This document shows, one piece after another, positions 1 to 7,043 of a stretch of 7,238 nucleotides of DNA. Made by a program: the position numbers and the translations under genes. A model generated the notes under the pieces. That model saw only the letters and a program-made list of their open reading frames with translations. It did not search any database and was not told where the DNA came from. Each line of letters begins with the position of its first letter. The first letter of the stretch is position 1. The stretch comes from a bacterium (lineage in GTDB: Bacteria; Auribacterota; UBA3054; B51-G9), in the NCBI GenBank assembly GCA_029939815.1, contig JAOZSF010000090.1:1-7238 (forward strand), written 5' to 3'.

Positions 1-727
1 TTGTCAGTTGCAATCCACCATTTGTGTTGATTGAACCATCCCCGAAATTCCATTGCAGATTCGTGATTGCGTTATCACCTGCGATAGCTTCACCGAGGAA
101 ATATACATCCGTTTCCGTTACAACGGATGTCGGCGCTGCTGGAGATAAAATATATGCTTCAGACAAAACAGGAATCCGGACAGAGTCTTCGTTCGACCAG
201 TCAGAATCGCCGTATTGATTGTAAGAGCGTACTTTATAGGCATAAGTTTTTCCCTGAACGACATCGGCATCGAGATAATTTTTAATTCCTTTATCCGTGG
301 CGGCGAAATCATCAAAAGCTGCTGAATCTACTTTTCTCTGAATATTAAAACCGTCTTCATGAACCATGTTTCCACCCCATGAAAGCGCAACGGCATTCTG
401 ACCTGAAAGTGAAACAACAAGATTTGTCGGCGGAGCAGGAGCTGCACCGACAATCGAAACGGAAGCAGTGGCAATATTTGTGCTTTGCCGACCTTCGTTG
501 TCATAAACAATAAGCGAGATAGAATAATTCCCGATATGCCTGTAAGTATAAGCCGCATTAGATAAAGCCGCGCCCTCCATAATCGAGCCAGAATATCCGT
601 CCCCGAAATCCCATTTATAAGAAGAGATGGTTCCGTCAGAATCTATTCCCGAACCTTTAACGGAAACAAGCGCCTGAAAATCAGCGGTTGTCGGGTCAAC
701 ATAATCAATCGAAGCGATTGGAGATTG
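1..727 (-). other. PKD, FnIII and partial PKD at the visible C-terminal end (residues about 2067-2308)
   Basis: The fourth PKD starts at SPIASIDYVDPTTADF (Pro2069) with KWDFGDG at Trp2105 and ends SISLIVYDNEG. A complete FnIII follows from PPTNLVVSL (Pro2166) through VALSW, GFNIQRK, QGKTYAYKVRSYNQYG. The next module, from about 2260, has AAPTSVVTETDVYFLGEA and QWNFGDG at Trp2292. It is the first half of a fifth PKD cut by the window edge. The PKD/FnIII alternation suggests an extended stalk, likely continuing outside the window. Confidence 0.85.
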
Positions 728-3700
728 ATTAGTGAAATTAATATTCACGGTATCATCATTTGAGGGTAAAGAATAGCCAAAGCTATTAGTAGCGAAAACA
801 CGGTAAGTGTAAGTTTTTCCCTGTTCTATATTATTGTCAATAAAGTTAGTAGAATTAGCAGCAGCATGTCCTACAGAAACAAATTCACCGACTTTAACGA
901 ATTTATACGCGTCAACCGGGACGCAATAATCGCTGGAGTCGAGAACGATTTTCAGGAAAGAGCTGCCATTCATTTTAAAAGTACCGAAAGAGTTCCATTG
1001 ATTACCATTAATTTTAGTGTTGTAAACGAAGACCCGGCTTTCATCAGCAAAATTTCCTAAAATAGTCGCCATGCCTGCAAAGTTGGTTGAATTATCAACT
1101 TTCGGCATTTTGGTATCATAAGGCCATCGGATAAAAAGTTCATAGAGGCCTTCTTCCTGCAAATTCGGATAGCAGAACGCGTTTTTTTGTTCATATTTTT
1201 CAAAAAGACAGTAATGAAATTTGCCATTGTAAGCGCTTGCCGAATTTTTAGTCGCCCAGTTTTCCTGACTTTCGTAAAACATTTTCTCAGTGTCTTCATC
1301 ATCAATAATAATTTCCGTAATTGGGTAATCAACAGAGTAACGTTGGATAGCAAATCCTTCTTCGTCATCCGCGTTGTCGTTCCAGGAAAGCGCGACAGAT
1401 TTCGCCGCATTGTTTGAAGCGATGAGATTTGTCGGCGCATCCGGCACGAGCGGCAGAACGATAAGATTAATTTTATCTGAATCCCATTGCCCTGAATCAT
1501 CAGTAACAGTAAGAGAAACAGCATGCCATCCATCGGTTGCGAAAATGTGATAAATATTTGTAAGCATCGCGCCGTTTGTAACATATCCATCCCCGAAATT
1601 CCAGGAATAATCAGTAATAGAACCTTCCGGGTCGTAAGAATCAGCGCCGGAGAAAGAGACAGGATGGTTCATTCTGGATTCGACACCTGTTTTTTCCGCG
1701 ATAGCTACCGGTGCGAGATTCCCAGAATATTCGTAAGCGCCGATGTCAACTATATTGTTAATAATTCTGTTAGTTCCGGCAAGGTCTTTCCAATTTTCGG
1801 GAACAACCGAACCAATATTCACATATTCGTATTCATCAATAGTAACGAGTCCTATAGTCGCATTATCAAATCCCGGGGGGTGATTAACATTGACGGTGGT
1901 ACGAATTTTAACATTAAATTTCCCATCAGCGGTCGGTTTAATAACATCGGTATCCTTAGGGTAAAAGGAGGAAAGTTTTTTTGGGTCAAACGGCCCGATA
2001 AAAACATCGTTTACATAAACATAAACATATCTGGAATTAGTATAATTAGTAGTGCAGCCGAAGAAAGTGAGTTGATAACTTTTATCCGGATTAAATCCGC
2101 TGAAATTCAGGTAACCGTACTCATACATTTCAACTTCAAAAACATCCTGCTCGGCGGTAGCCGGGAAAGTTGAACCGACATGCGAAGTATCACAATTTCT
2201 TGTGCCGATAAAATTGCTGACAGACAAAGACACGCCGGAAAAATCTCCGTTAGTGTAAATCGCATTTGGCAAAATGTATTCGTCATCATAATTAGTAACA
2301 TTATTCCAATTTCCGGGAGTAAGTTTTTCCGGAACACCAAGATCAAAATTAATAGAATTAACTTTTTTAAATACCCTTTCGTAAAAGTTTGAGCCGGAAT
2401 CAACACAGGGCGAACTTCCGTGCACACGATAATCCCTCAACGCCGGATTAACAAATTGAGGGTCATTAGTAATATTTCCGGCGCCGGCAATACCTTCCGG
2501 AGTAGTGCAGTTATTAAGGATATAATAAGCATCGTTAGTAAGTTTAATGCGCCAGTTTCCGCCTTTTCCGGTATTAAAATAAGAAATATTATTCCTGACA
2601 GCCGAAGCGTCAATCGCGCCGAGTTCGCTTGAATTATCAACAATGGTGCAGTTATCAATTTTGCCGTAAGTGCCAAGAATAACCGGTCCTGAATTACGAT
2701 AAGCGAGAGAGTTATGAATATCGCCGCCGTTAATTACAGCGCCGCCGTTAAGCGACCAGTTATCAAACATAACACATCTGTCAACAGTAAGTTCACCTTT
2801 GCCCCCCTGATAACATGCTCCGCCGCTCTTGGCGGTATTAGAGGAAAACACGCAATTTTCAATAGTGATGACAGTCGGGTAAGAACTAAGAACATCGCCA
2901 ACGTTGATTCCGCCGCCGAGTCCGTAGAAGAAAAAGTTATACAGCGTAGCGTTATTTTCAAAGACACAATTTTGGATAATGCTAGTGCAGGAATCAGCGG
3001 AAATTCCTCCCCCGGATGCAGCGAGACCATTTTTGAAAGTCAAGCCGTTTACGAGGACATTCTTGCGCATCATCATGCAGGAACGTTGGTGTTCAGCATC
3101 AACAATCGTAACTTCGGGACCGTTTTCGCTTCTGATAACTATATCGTCATGTACAGTATAAAAAGGAGAATAAATTCCGTTTCCGATGATGACGTTATGT
3201 CCGGCGGTAGCAGCGTCAACAGCATCCTGAATATTTGTTGCTGCTTCATTCCAGTTTTTAAAAGGATAAGAATGCGAACCGCCCGGCGCGACATAATGGT
3301 TTGTAATGTTATTAATTTCTGAAGAAAGAACAATAAGATTAGTTTTTGTAATTGAATCAGAAGAGCTGCTTCCACCAAAATTATTTTCAACGGAAAGTTT
3401 AACGGAGAAACTTCCTGAATTAGTATAAAGAAAAGACGGATTTTGTTCAGTTGAATCTATAGTTCCGTCATTATCAAAATCCCAGCTCCAGGATTGCGGG
3501 TTGTAAAGAGATTTGTCAGTAAAATTTACAGTCAGAGGAGCGTCTCCGGAAACAGGTGCAGCAGAAAAATCCGCAACAACGCCTGATGCGGGAAATACTT
3601 CAATATAATCGGGTTTTATAGTTGTAAATCCTTCTCCTGCGGAATTAGAAACAGTAAGCGAAACGGAAAACGTACCTTCAGAAAAAGTATGAGAAGGATT

Positions 3701-6700
3701 TGCATCATTAGAATCTATAGTTCCGTCATTTTCAAAATCCCAGAAATATTGTAATCCGTTAGTATTTTCAGCTGCCACTTTAGAAAAGAATTTTGTAGAG
3801 AGTGAACCGATACCTATTCTGTTTGTAGATATAAAAATCGCAGATAGAGCAACACTGTCAAATTTATGGCATGAAGAGTGTCGCCAGTCATGATTTGCCG
3901 CCGGCCAGTCGTTTGCGTGTTCAGAAAAAAGTGCTCCCGGAGTGTAGGTATGCAAACCGGCTTCCGCGGTAGAAAAAACGACAACATCGGGTTTTCCTCC
4001 TCCAAATCCCTGTTCCAGCCAATCAACGGCGACATAGAATTGGTTGCCGTGCTCAAACTCCTGGTCGGTCTGTGTATGCGTAACAGGAAAACCCTGAACG
4101 AGCAGACCATTATAATCTCGTGCAACGACGGTATAAGATTCAGTATCTTCTTCAGGATTTCTGACAATTTGCGTAAGGTATAAAATATCAGGTTTATTAT
4201 TTCCATCAACATCTGATACGGCAATAGAAACAACGGTCTGAATATTTTCGTCATAAATTGGAAATCCGCTTACGGAAGACCCATCGTGATTAATTGCACG
4301 AAGAGCTTTTGCATTGCTATCAATACCGACAATTTCTAAATCGCCGTTTTGGTCTAAATCAGCGAGGACAGGAGTTCTGACATCCATATTAAGTTGTCTT
4401 GGAAATCCTGGGAAAAGTTCACCTTTAACTAAATCAAAAATAATAAAATTTACACTTTCAGGAATAGAATCGGAGGCACAAATTTCAAGTGTTCCGTTGC
4501 CGTCAAAATCACCGAGCGAAGGTTTGCTTACATAACTGTCAAAAAAATCTACTTCATAATTCATCTTTTCTACACCGGCAAAATCTATCACTTTGATAAA
4601 AGCATGATTAGCTTCTTCATCGCCCGGATACTCGAAAAAAACGATTTCGCTTGTTCCATCGCCGTCAACATCACCAATAGCGGGTTGAGTTAAATCGTAA
4701 TTGTAGTGATCTGCATCCCAAAGAATATTTCCGGCGTCAATATTGTAAGCTCTTAAAATATAATTGCCGCTTTGCCCGGTTTTGCAGTGAGCAATAAGAT
4801 CATCTTTTCCATCATTGTTCAGGTCGGCAACCGCAAGCGATTTATATCCGTACATACTGCCTGCTTCTTTCCAGTATGATCCGTCTCCGCGAACAATATG
4901 TATTTTTCCATGTCCCATCGTTAACAGACTGGAGACAGCAACAGCGATTTCATTAGTCCCGTCACCGTCAAAATCTCCCGGCACGATATCAACAATAGCA
5001 TCAAAAGACTCGTAAGGGAGATTTGCCATCCATTTCAATCCGCCGACATTATCAAAACAAAAGATAGAAGCAGAGTATTGTCCGATAATTTCTTTAACAT
5101 CATCGTTATCCACATCCGCGATAGAGAAGATAGAAATTTCTGTGCTGTAAACCTGAACATATATTTTTTTTCTGTCTATTATATTTGTTCCACGCAGCAG
5201 TTGAACATAAAAAGATTCGATAGAGCCCCAATCGGTATCACTGTTAACTTTAACCGCAAAAGTATCCTGCGGAAGATTTGTTACAGAATATCCCTCCATA
5301 TTCCCAAGCGTGTATGAACTTCCTTTAGGAAAAGAAATACCGGAAGATTTCCCAGTCAGTTTGACAGACAAATTGTCCATTCCATATCGCCATAATCCGG
5401 CTTTAATGATTACATCAGCGCTTTCTCCCGGCACTATTTGTGCCGTGCCGAAATTTCCTTCTACTGATAATCTTGCTTCTATAAAAGCGTTAGTTTCATC
5501 ATAAGCCAAAGTCGCCGGAAGGTCAACGCGACCGCTGCCAAGCCAACCAGTAAGATTAGTATTAATTCCGATTCCGTAAATATCGTCGCAAGCTTCCTTC
5601 AAAACATTTTGATAAAGGAAAGGATGCTGTCCCGGATTAGCAGACATTAGCAGCGATAAAACACCTGCTGCACAAGGTGAAGACATACTTGTTCCACTTA
5701 CAACCAGGAACTCGTTGCTGAAATTCTGCCCGCTGTACGCACTTGTTTTCAGAGAAAGAATATCCTGCCCGGGCGCCATAACATCAAGCCAGCTTCCGTA
5801 ATTACTAAAACTCGTTATTTCGTCATTTTCGTCAGTAGCGCCAACGCAAAGGGTGTTAGGATAAGCAGAAGGATAGATCATTAAATTTGCACCGTTATTT
5901 CCCGCGGCACAAACGACAGCGCATCCCTGTTCATTTGCGAATTCAATAGCGTCATAAAAAGACTGTAGAAAGCCACCACCGCCAAAGCTGCAATTAACAA
6001 CTTTTGCGCCCATTGAAACGGCATAAATCAAACATTCGATAGCGTTACGAGTATCTCCTTTTCCGTTAGCATCCATAAATTTGAGCGCCATGATTTTAGC
6101 GTTAGGATTTACGCCTGAAATACCGTAATTATTATCTGTTTCCGCGGCAATAATACCGGCACAATGAGTTCCATGCCCATGGTCATCCATCGGATCTCCG
6201 GTTCCATAGGCAATATTTATACCGTAAACGTCATCAACATATCCGTTAAAATCGTCATCAATGCCGTTAATAATTTCGTCAGGATTTCTCCACATCCGGT
6301 TAGAAATATCTCCATGATTATAATCCACACCGGAGTCAATTACGCCTACAATAATTTCATTGGACGGCATACCGGCGGAATAAGCGGTCTGCCAATTAAT
6401 GTCTGCTCCCGGAGTACCACTATCAGTTCCACCGCCCATTATAGGAAAAGTCTGACCTGTGTTATTCAAGTCGTATTGTAAATCGTAAAACGTATCGTTT
6501 GGCGTAGAAAGAAGTTCTAAAGGATAGTTGGGTTCTGCGTATTTAACTTCCGGCATCGCGTTGAGTTCTTTTAAAACATCGGCAATATTTGCGTCTTTGA
6601 CTATCTCGGCAGAATACATGTTTTGAATGTTTCTTGCCGCACGGGATAGTTTACCTCCACTTGATTGAGCTACTCGCTTCATCTGCGTGTCAGGGAAGAC

Positions 6701-6925
6701 AGGGATTATATTTGAAATTTGTTTGGAATTTATTTTTTGAATTTTGGAGTTTATTGTTTTTGAGTTTTCTTCCTCAAAAACAATTATCACCGATGTCACG
6801 TTTGTCATCTGCGCGGTGAATTTTGCTTTTTTAAAATCAAAGAATTGTTTTGTGCCGCCATAAGAAAAAGATGACATAACGGCAATCCATGCAATAAAAA
6901 GAGCTGAAATACAATATTTTTTCAT
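1..6925 (-). CDS. Giant secreted multidomain subtilisin-like (S8) serine protease, 3' end beyond window
   Basis: A single open frame of 2,308 codons starts with ATG at 6925-6923 and has no stop before the left edge, so the C-terminus is missing. The catalytic motifs are complete: Asp197 (VIDSGVD), His251 (HGHGTHCAG), oxyanion Asn343 (AAGNNG) and Ser413 (GTSMSSP). The N-terminus is a good Sec signal peptide, so the protein should be exported and cleave peptide bonds outside the cytoplasm. About 1,900 residues of beta-rich binding and spacer modules follow the protease; they are listed separately. The start was chosen because it alone gives the signal peptide; no clear Shine-Dalgarno precedes it, only an A-rich leader. 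A gene ending in a PEP-CTERM tail lies 137 bp upstream on the same strand, so co-transcription is possible but hairpin DNA separates them. A C-terminal sorting signal may lie outside the window. The substrate is unknown. Protease identity is very secure; biological role is inferred. Confidence 0.96.
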   Translation of the reverse strand, partial: MKKYCISALFIAWIAVMSSFSYGGTKQFFDFKKAKFTAQMTNVTSVIIVFEEENSKTINSKIQKINSKQISNIIPVFPDTQMKRVAQSSGGKLSRAARNIQNMYSAEIVKDANIADVLKELNAMPEVKYAEPNYPLELLSTPNDTFYDLQYDLNNTGQTFPIMGGGTDSGTPGADINWQTAYSAGMPSNEIIVGVIDSGVDYNHGDISNRMWRNPDEIINGIDDDFNGYVDDVYGINIAYGTGDPMDDHGHGTHCAGIIAAETDNNYGISGVNPNAKIMALKFMDANGKGDTRNAIECLIYAVSMGAKVVNCSFGGGGFLQSFYDAIEFANEQGCAVVCAAGNNGANLMIYPSAYPNTLCVGATDENDEITSFSNYGSWLDVMAPGQDILSLKTSAYSGQNFSNEFLVVSGTSMSSPCAAGVLSLLMSANPGQHPFLYQNVLKEACDDIYGIGINTNLTGWLGSGRVDLPATLAYDETNAFIEARLSVEGNFGTAQIVPGESADVIIKAGLWRYGMDNLSVKLTGKSSGISFPKGSSYTLGNMEGYSVTNLPQDTFAVKVNSDTDWGSIESFYVQLLRGTNIIDRKKIYVQVYSTEISIFSIADVDNDDVKEIIGQYSASIFCFDNVGGLKWMANLPYESFDAIVDIVPGDFDGDGTNEIAVAVSSLLTMGHGKIHIVRGDGSYWKEAGSMYGYKSLAVADLNNDGKDDLIAHCKTGQSGNYILRAYNIDAGNILWDADHYNYDLTQPAIGDVDGDGTSEIVFFEYPGDEEANHAFIKVIDFAGVEKMNYEVDFFDSYVSKPSLGDFDGNGTLEICASDSIPESVNFIIFDLVKGELFPGFPRQLNMDVRTPVLADLDQNGDLEIVGIDSNAKALRAINHDGSSVSGFPIYDENIQTVVSIAVSDVDGNNKPDILYLTQIVRNPEEDTESYTVVARDYNGLLVQGFPVTHTQTDQEFEHGNQFYVAVDWLEQGFGGGKPDVVVFSTAEAGLHTYTPGALFSEHANDWPAANHDWRHSSCHKFDSVALSAIFISTNRIGIGSLSTKFFSKVAAENTNGLQYFWDFENDGTIDSNDANPSHTFSEGTFSVSLTVSNSAGEGFTTIKPDYIEVFPASGVVADFSAAPVSGDAPLTVNFTDKSLYNPQSWSWDFDNDGTIDSTEQNPSFLYTNSGSFSVKLSVENNFGGSSSSDSITKTNLIVLSSEINNITNHYVAPGGSHSYPFKNWNEAATNIQDAVDAATAGHNVIIGNGIYSPFYTVHDDIVIRSENGPEVTIVDAEHQRSCMMMRKNVLVNGLTFKNGLAASGGGISADSCTSIIQNCVFENNATLYNFFFYGLGGGINVGDVLSSYPTVITIENCVFSSNTAKSGGACYQGGKGELTVDRCVMFDNWSLNGGAVINGGDIHNSLAYRNSGPVILGTYGKIDNCTIVDNSSELGAIDASAVRNNISYFNTGKGGNWRIKLTNDAYYILNNCTTPEGIAGAGNITNDPQFVNPALRDYRVHGSSPCVDSGSNFYERVFKKVNSINFDLGVPEKLTPGNWNNVTNYDDEYILPNAIYTNGDFSGVSLSVSNFIGTRNCDTSHVGSTFPATAEQDVFEVEMYEYGYLNFSGFNPDKSYQLTFFGCTTNYTNSRYVYVYVNDVFIGPFDPKKLSSFYPKDTDVIKPTADGKFNVKIRTTVNVNHPPGFDNATIGLVTIDEYEYVNIGSVVPENWKDLAGTNRIINNIVDIGAYEYSGNLAPVAIAEKTGVESRMNHPVSFSGADSYDPEGSITDYSWNFGDGYVTNGAMLTNIYHIFATDGWHAVSLTVTDDSGQWDSDKINLIVLPLVPDAPTNLIASNNAAKSVALSWNDNADDEEGFAIQRYSVDYPITEIIIDDEDTEKMFYESQENWATKNSASAYNGKFHYCLFEKYEQKNAFCYPNLQEEGLYELFIRWPYDTKMPKVDNSTNFAGMATILGNFADESRVFVYNTKINGNQWNSFGTFKMNGSSFLKIVLDSSDYCVPVDAYKFVKVGEFVSVGHAAANSTNFIDNNIEQGKTYTYRVFATNSFGYSLPSNDDTVNINFTNQSPIASIDYVDPTTADFQALVSVKGSGIDSDGTISSYKWDFGDGYSGSIMEGAALSNAAYTYRHIGNYSISLIVYDNEGRQSTNIATASVSIVGAAPAPPTNLVVSLSGQNAVALSWGGNMVHEDGFNIQRKVDSAAFDDFAATDKGIKNYLDADVVQGKTYAYKVRSYNQYGDSDWSNEDSVRIPVLSEAYILSPAAPTSVVTETDVYFLGEAIAGDNAITNLQWNFGDGSINTNGGLQLT
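740..1438 (-). other. Fibronectin III domain split by a golvesin-like domain (residues about 1830-2062)
   Basis: The FnIII half-domains are APTNLIASNNAAKSVALSW to GFAIQR (1830-1862) and GEFVSVGHAAANSTNF to QGKTYTYRVFATNSFG (2013-2050). Together they align well with the uninterrupted FnIII at about 2165-2255 (PPTNL, VALSW, GFNIQR, QGKTYAYKV). Between them, residues about 1869-2012 resemble the golvesin C-terminal/Xly-type carbohydrate-binding-like domain: ITEIIIDDED, YNGKFHY, FCYPNLQEEGLYELFIRWP, NQWNSFGTFKM, SFLKIVLD and VDAYKFVKV. The golvesin assignment is by recognition of this strand pattern, not a search. It suggests surface polysaccharide binding. Confidence 0.72.
1445..1714 (-). other. 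Third PKD domain (residues about 1738-1827)
   Basis: It begins with APVAIAEKTGVESRMNHPVSF, carries GADSYDPEGSITDYSWNFGDG (Trp1775) in the canonical position, and closes with HAVSLTVTDDSG. This is a textbook PKD layout. It lies between the beta-helix and the split FnIII domain and probably serves as a rigid spacer. Confidence 0.88.
1721..3307 (-). other. Right-handed parallel beta-helix domain with an internal insertion (residues about 1207-1735)
   Basis: The domain opens with YVAPGGSHSYPFKNW (Tyr1211 on) and an AATNIQDAVDAA helix, then VIIGNGIY. This is the typical start of pectate-lyase-like beta-helix proteins in PVC-group bacteria. Short coils follow with repeated Gly-Gly turns (SGGGISAD, GLGGGINVG, SGGACYQGG, NGGAVINGG) and Asn/Cys-containing strands (IIQNCVFENN, TIENCVFSSN, TVDRCVMFDN, KIDNCTIVDN). 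The end is in two parts: DPQFVNPALRDYRVHGSSPC from Asp1488, and DLAGTNRI to VDIGAYEY from Asp1714. These parts normally lie close together; here about 200 residues separate them. Such folds bind or cleave polysaccharides. No catalytic residues for a lyase or hydrolase could be assigned, so a binding role is only inferred. Confidence 0.85.
1802..2353 (-). other. NWNNVT-type beta-sandwich-like domain inserted in the beta-helix tail (residues about 1525-1708)
   Basis: This segment interrupts the beta-helix closing region. Visible landmarks are INFDLG at about 1526, PGNWNNVTNYDDE around Trp1540, GVSLSVSNF, the pattern FPATAEQDVFEV, FSGFNPDKSYQLTFFGC, and strand-rich YVYVYVNDVF. I recall a similar layout (a FDxG start, GNWNNVT, then LSGLxPxxxYxxTFFG) as a module in secreted proteins of Verrucomicrobia and relatives, but I cannot give it an established name. 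It is probably an all-beta, jelly-roll-like binding domain. Function is not known. Confidence 0.6.
3453..3485 (-). repeat. 33-bp direct repeat in PKD 2 (partner at 3711-3743)
   Basis: This stretch matches 3711-3743 at 32 of 33 bases; the single difference (A/T at 3473/3731) changes Asp to Glu. It encodes the WDFDNDGTIDS turn of the second PKD, while the partner encodes WDFENDGTIDS of the first. The copies are 258 bp apart, equal to exactly 86 codons, one PKD domain length. Confidence 0.9.
3711..3743 (-). repeat. 33-bp direct repeat in PKD 1 (partner at 3453-3485)
   Basis: This is the partner of the repeat in PKD 2. Codon choice is identical through the acidic turn even though the surrounding domain sequences differ clearly. 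That fits an internal domain duplication with later divergence, or local gene conversion. Confidence 0.9.
3866..5134 (-). other. FG-GAP/VCBS-type Ca-loop beta-propeller (residues about 598-1020)
   Basis: Seven acidic loops of the D-x-D-x-(D/N)-G type recur about every 50 residues, starting at 604 (DVDNDDVKEI), 651 (DFDGDGTNEI), 701 (DLNNDGKDDL), 752 (DVDGDGTSEI), 806 (DFDGNGTLEI), 856 (DLDQNGDLEI) and 905 (DVDGNNKPDI). The spacings are 47, 50, 51, 54, 50 and 49. This fits a Ca-binding beta-propeller as in integrin alpha-like FG-GAP/VCBS proteins, usually used for protein or glycan binding. A further segment, GGGKPDVVVF around 975-984, looks like the matching strand of a degenerate last blade that lost its acidic loop. 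The end has the DWPAANHDWRHS pattern often seen closing such propellers. Whether there are seven or eight blades is uncertain. Confidence 0.88.
5501..6499 (-). other. Peptidase S8 catalytic domain (residues about 143-475)
   Basis: All hallmarks are present and correctly ordered: Asp197 in VGVIDSGVD, His251 in HGHGTHCAG, oxyanion-hole Asn343 in AAGNNG, and nucleophile Ser413 in GTSMSSP. Between Asp and His is an acidic loop, NGIDDDFNGYVDD (Asp223-225, Asn227, Asp231-232), a probable Ca-binding segment common in bacterial secreted subtilases. Cys255 next to the catalytic His region is as in proteinase K-like enzymes. The domain closes with GWLGSGRVDL around residue 468, a usual end for this fold. 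Length (about 330 residues) is normal, so the enzyme is predicted to be active. Residues about 480-597, after it, form an unassigned beta-rich linker domain. Confidence 0.95.
6500..6925 (-). other. Signal peptide and I9-type propeptide of the S8 protease (residues 1-142)
   Basis: Residues 1-23 are a classical signal peptide: a basic start (MKK), a hydrophobic core (ISALFIAWIAVM) and a small/polar cleavage region (SSFSYG, likely cut near residue 23). Residues about 40-134 resemble a subtilase inhibitor-type propeptide: a beta strand (SVIIVFEE), an alpha/beta body and the closing pattern MPEVKYAEPNY (Glu131-Pro-Asn-Tyr134), which is how many bacterial subtilase propeptides end. In the family this segment helps the enzyme fold and is removed by self-cleavage. 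The mature enzyme probably begins around residue 140, ahead of a QYDLNNTGQ segment that is typical of the catalytic domain start. Cleavage positions are estimates. Confidence 0.85.
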
Positions 6926-6946
6926 AATGTTAAGTTTTTGTTAGTC

Positions 6947-6990
6947 AGGAAATTCATCTCGAGCGCTAGCCTCTCGGTATGAATTTCCTT
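6947..6990 (-). repeat. REP-like stem-loop element, copy 1, in the protease leader
   Basis: Perfect 11-bp inverted arms (6947-6957 and 6979-6989, AGGAAATTCAT/ATGAATTTCCT) can be extended after one mismatch and a wobble by four more pairs (6960-6963 with 6973-6976), leaving a short loop. Positions 6959-6990 match 7056-7087 at 27 of 32 bases. The structure lies 21 bases upstream of the protease ATG, so the mRNA leader would carry it. No run of T follows on the minus strand, so it is not a standard intrinsic terminator. Confidence 0.75.
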
Positions 6991-7014
6991 CCAATATTCC
7001 AAAGAACACACCCC

Positions 7015-7043
7015 GCCCTAAAGGGCACCCCTCTCAAGAGGGG
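7015..7043. repeat. Two tight GC-rich hairpins between the REP-like copies
   Basis: GCCCT (7015-7019) pairs with AGGGC (7022-7026) around a 2-base gap, and CCCCTCT (7028-7034) pairs with AGAGGGG (7037-7043) around CA. Realistic loops would be a few bases larger. Read on the minus strand they come just after the upstream gene and might slow or stop transcription, but neither is followed by a convincing T-tract. Together with the flanking stem-loops they make 6947-7087 a compact repeat cassette. Confidence 0.6.

Larger units (their letters stand above)
3341..3841 (-). other. Two PKD domains in tandem (residues about 1029-1195)
   Basis: Each copy has the PKD core Trp-Asp-Phe followed by an acidic turn: WDFENDGTID at Trp1062 and WDFDNDGTID at Trp1148. 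Each then ends in a typical strand pair (FSVSLTVSN and FSVKLSVEN). PKD domains are Ig-like spacer or binding modules in secreted enzymes. The second copy opens with VADFSAAPVSGDAPLTVNF, a standard PKD beginning. The two share a nearly identical 33-bp DNA stretch over the acidic turn (listed separately), while flanking parts have diverged. Confidence 0.88.

Noticed and set aside
1057..1590. Minus-strand open frame of 177 codons in another frame
   Set aside because: It overlaps the FnIII/golvesin coding region out of frame and gives a Leu/Arg/Ser-rich translation without any domain.
1523..2173. Plus-strand open frame of 216 codons
   Set aside because: It lies antisense to the PKD 3 and beta-helix tail coding sequence, whose minus-strand motifs are clear. 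Its translation shows no recognisable domain and is a by-product of the opposite codons.
2714..3322. Plus-strand open frame of 202 codons
   Set aside because: It is antisense to the beta-helix domain, with no domain pattern or credible start region. The minus-strand frame carries the coding signal.
3814..4254. Minus-strand open frame of 146 codons in another frame
   Set aside because: It overlaps the end of the propeller, whose conserved motifs lie in the main frame. The alternative translation is not protein-like.
4190..5120. Recurring short DNA similarities (GTCAAAATC-type) suggesting an intergenic repeat
   Set aside because: They fall exactly on the codons of the Asp-rich Ca-loops, so they reflect protein repeats and not DNA elements.
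7015..7043. Intrinsic terminator for the upstream gene
   Set aside because: The hairpins are GC-rich but are not followed by a clear T-run on the minus strand, so they are listed as repeats only.
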